Shown here in pieces: positions 63,610 through 64,000 of a DNA stretch of 64,000 bases. The stretch is taken from NCBI GenBank assembly GCA_003220435.1, contig QHSL01000065.1, positions 29,751-93,750 on the forward strand, in the 5' to 3' direction. The stretch's first letter is position 1. The number at the start of each line of letters is the position of its first letter. A program made the position numbers and the translations under genes. The DNA comes from Candidatus Rokuibacteriota bacterium (lineage in GTDB: Bacteria > Methylomirabilota > Methylomirabilia > Rokubacteriales > CSP1-6). Below the pieces are notes generated by a model, which worked only from the letters and a program-made list of their open reading frames with translations, was not told the origin of the DNA and ran no database searches.

Positions 63610-64000
63610 ATGTCGCTCGTCCTCGACGAGCATCGGCAGTACCTCGCCGACGACACCCGCGTATCGGCCTTCCGGCAGGCGATCGAGGAGGTTGTCGGCC
63701 CCGGCGATGTGGTGCTGGACCTCGGCGCCGGCACCGGGATCCTCGGGCTCATGGCCTGCCGCGCGGGGGCCAAGCGCGTCTATGCGGTCGACGAGGGGCC
63801 GATCATCGGCCTCGCGCGAGACATCGCCGCGGCCAACGGGTTGCAGGACCGGATCACGCACATCAAGGGGCTCTCGACCCGCGTGGAGCTGCCGGAGCGC
63901 GTCGATGTGGTCCTCGCCGACCAGATCGGGCGCTTCGGGCTGGAATCCGGCATCCTGGAATACTTCGCAGACGCGCGGGCACGCTTCCTGAAGCCCGGCG
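63610..64000 (+). CDS. PRMT-like SAM-dependent methyltransferase, N-terminal part
   Basis: From ATG 63610 the frame stays open to the window edge (130 codons). It begins MSLVLDEHRQYLADDTRVSAFRQAI and has motif I VLDLGAGTGILGLMACRAGA, then VYAVDEG, as in protein-arginine-methyltransferase-like enzymes. The gene starts 31 bases after the precursor, in the same direction, so it may belong to the lasso cluster and modify the peptide. Family membership of the whole protein and the target remain open because the C terminus is missing. Confidence 0.82.
   Translation, partial: MSLVLDEHRQYLADDTRVSAFRQAIEEVVGPGDVVLDLGAGTGILGLMACRAGAKRVYAVDEGPIIGLARDIAAANGLQDRITHIKGLSTRVELPERVDVVLADQIGRFGLESGILEYFADARARFLKPG

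Noticed and set aside
59116..63861. A 1581-codon open frame on the minus strand across ggt and the lasso cluster
   Set aside because: Only the last 518 codons are ggt. The rest is antisense to the cyclase and other lasso genes and has Arg/Pro-rich, non-protein-like composition caused by high GC.

Overview
This is a 64 kb piece of a GC-rich bacterial chromosome with dense coding on both strands, many GTG and TTG starts, and many 1-4 base stop/start overlaps. Gene content points to a diderm, soil-type bacterium: murG and ddl, periplasmic and outer-membrane proteins, a five-haem cytochrome, an aldehyde:ferredoxin oxidoreductase and a membrane complex of the Hyf/Mbh/Nuo superfamily. Candidatus Rokubacteria or a relative in Methylomirabilota would fit, but that is inference; there is no rRNA or phylogenetic marker here. 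No prophage, insertion sequence, transposase or CRISPR array was seen.

Layout. 1-3.4 kb: aminopropyltransferase of the thermospermine-synthase type, a large inverted repeat, maf, a periplasmic binding protein and a MagIII-like DNA glycosylase. 3.5-8.3 kb (minus): HAD phosphatase, rarA, a membrane protein, ddl, murG. 8.3-14.9 kb (plus): two large TPR proteins overlapping an aldehyde:ferredoxin oxidoreductase gene and a small partner. 15-17.7 kb: tRNA-Val, a gene-poor stretch, an orphan pilin and small secreted proteins. 17.9-23.2 kb: DHA2 efflux pump, hydrolase, LemA/DUF2207 pair, tRNA-Asp. 23.3-30.7 kb (minus): seven-gene ArsR + Hyf-like operon whose large subunit has lost all four [NiFe] cysteines (an energy-converting hydrogenase-related, Ehr-type, complex). 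30.9-38.7 kb: mixed accessory genes with a frameshifted gene and a gene graveyard. 38.7-41.6 kb: acyl-CoA ligase, ModE-like regulator and TupA-like tungstate-binding protein. 42-54 kb: envelope and signalling block (transglutaminase-like protein, TPR/beta-barrel, FecR protein, CHASE2-cyclase-PilZ fusion, protease-rhodanese-cyclic-nucleotide fusion) with dut, a quinone oxidoreductase and a broken CoA-transferase. 54-60.7 kb: fluoride channel, metal-sensor-like protein, aminopeptidase N, pentahaem cytochrome, gamma-glutamyltransferase.

The right end (60.75-64 kb) holds the most novel system: a compact lasso-peptide cluster, B1 (PqqD-like RRE), B2 (leader protease), C (cyclase), A (51-residue precursor), then the start of a PRMT-like methyltransferase running off the window. 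The precursor carries the full YxxPxLxxxGxxxxxT leader motif and a predicted 17-residue core SGTQTLGDAGPMMMTCL with Asp at ring position 8.

Two themes recur. First, at least ten genes that lack a Shine-Dalgarno sequence have a TANNNT -10-like hexamer 6-8 bases before the start codon, suggesting widespread leaderless transcription. Second, several genes suggest linked physiology: the tungsten- or molybdenum-dependent oxidoreductase with the TupA/ModE pair, and the cyclase with the nearby cyclic-nucleotide-binding membrane protease.
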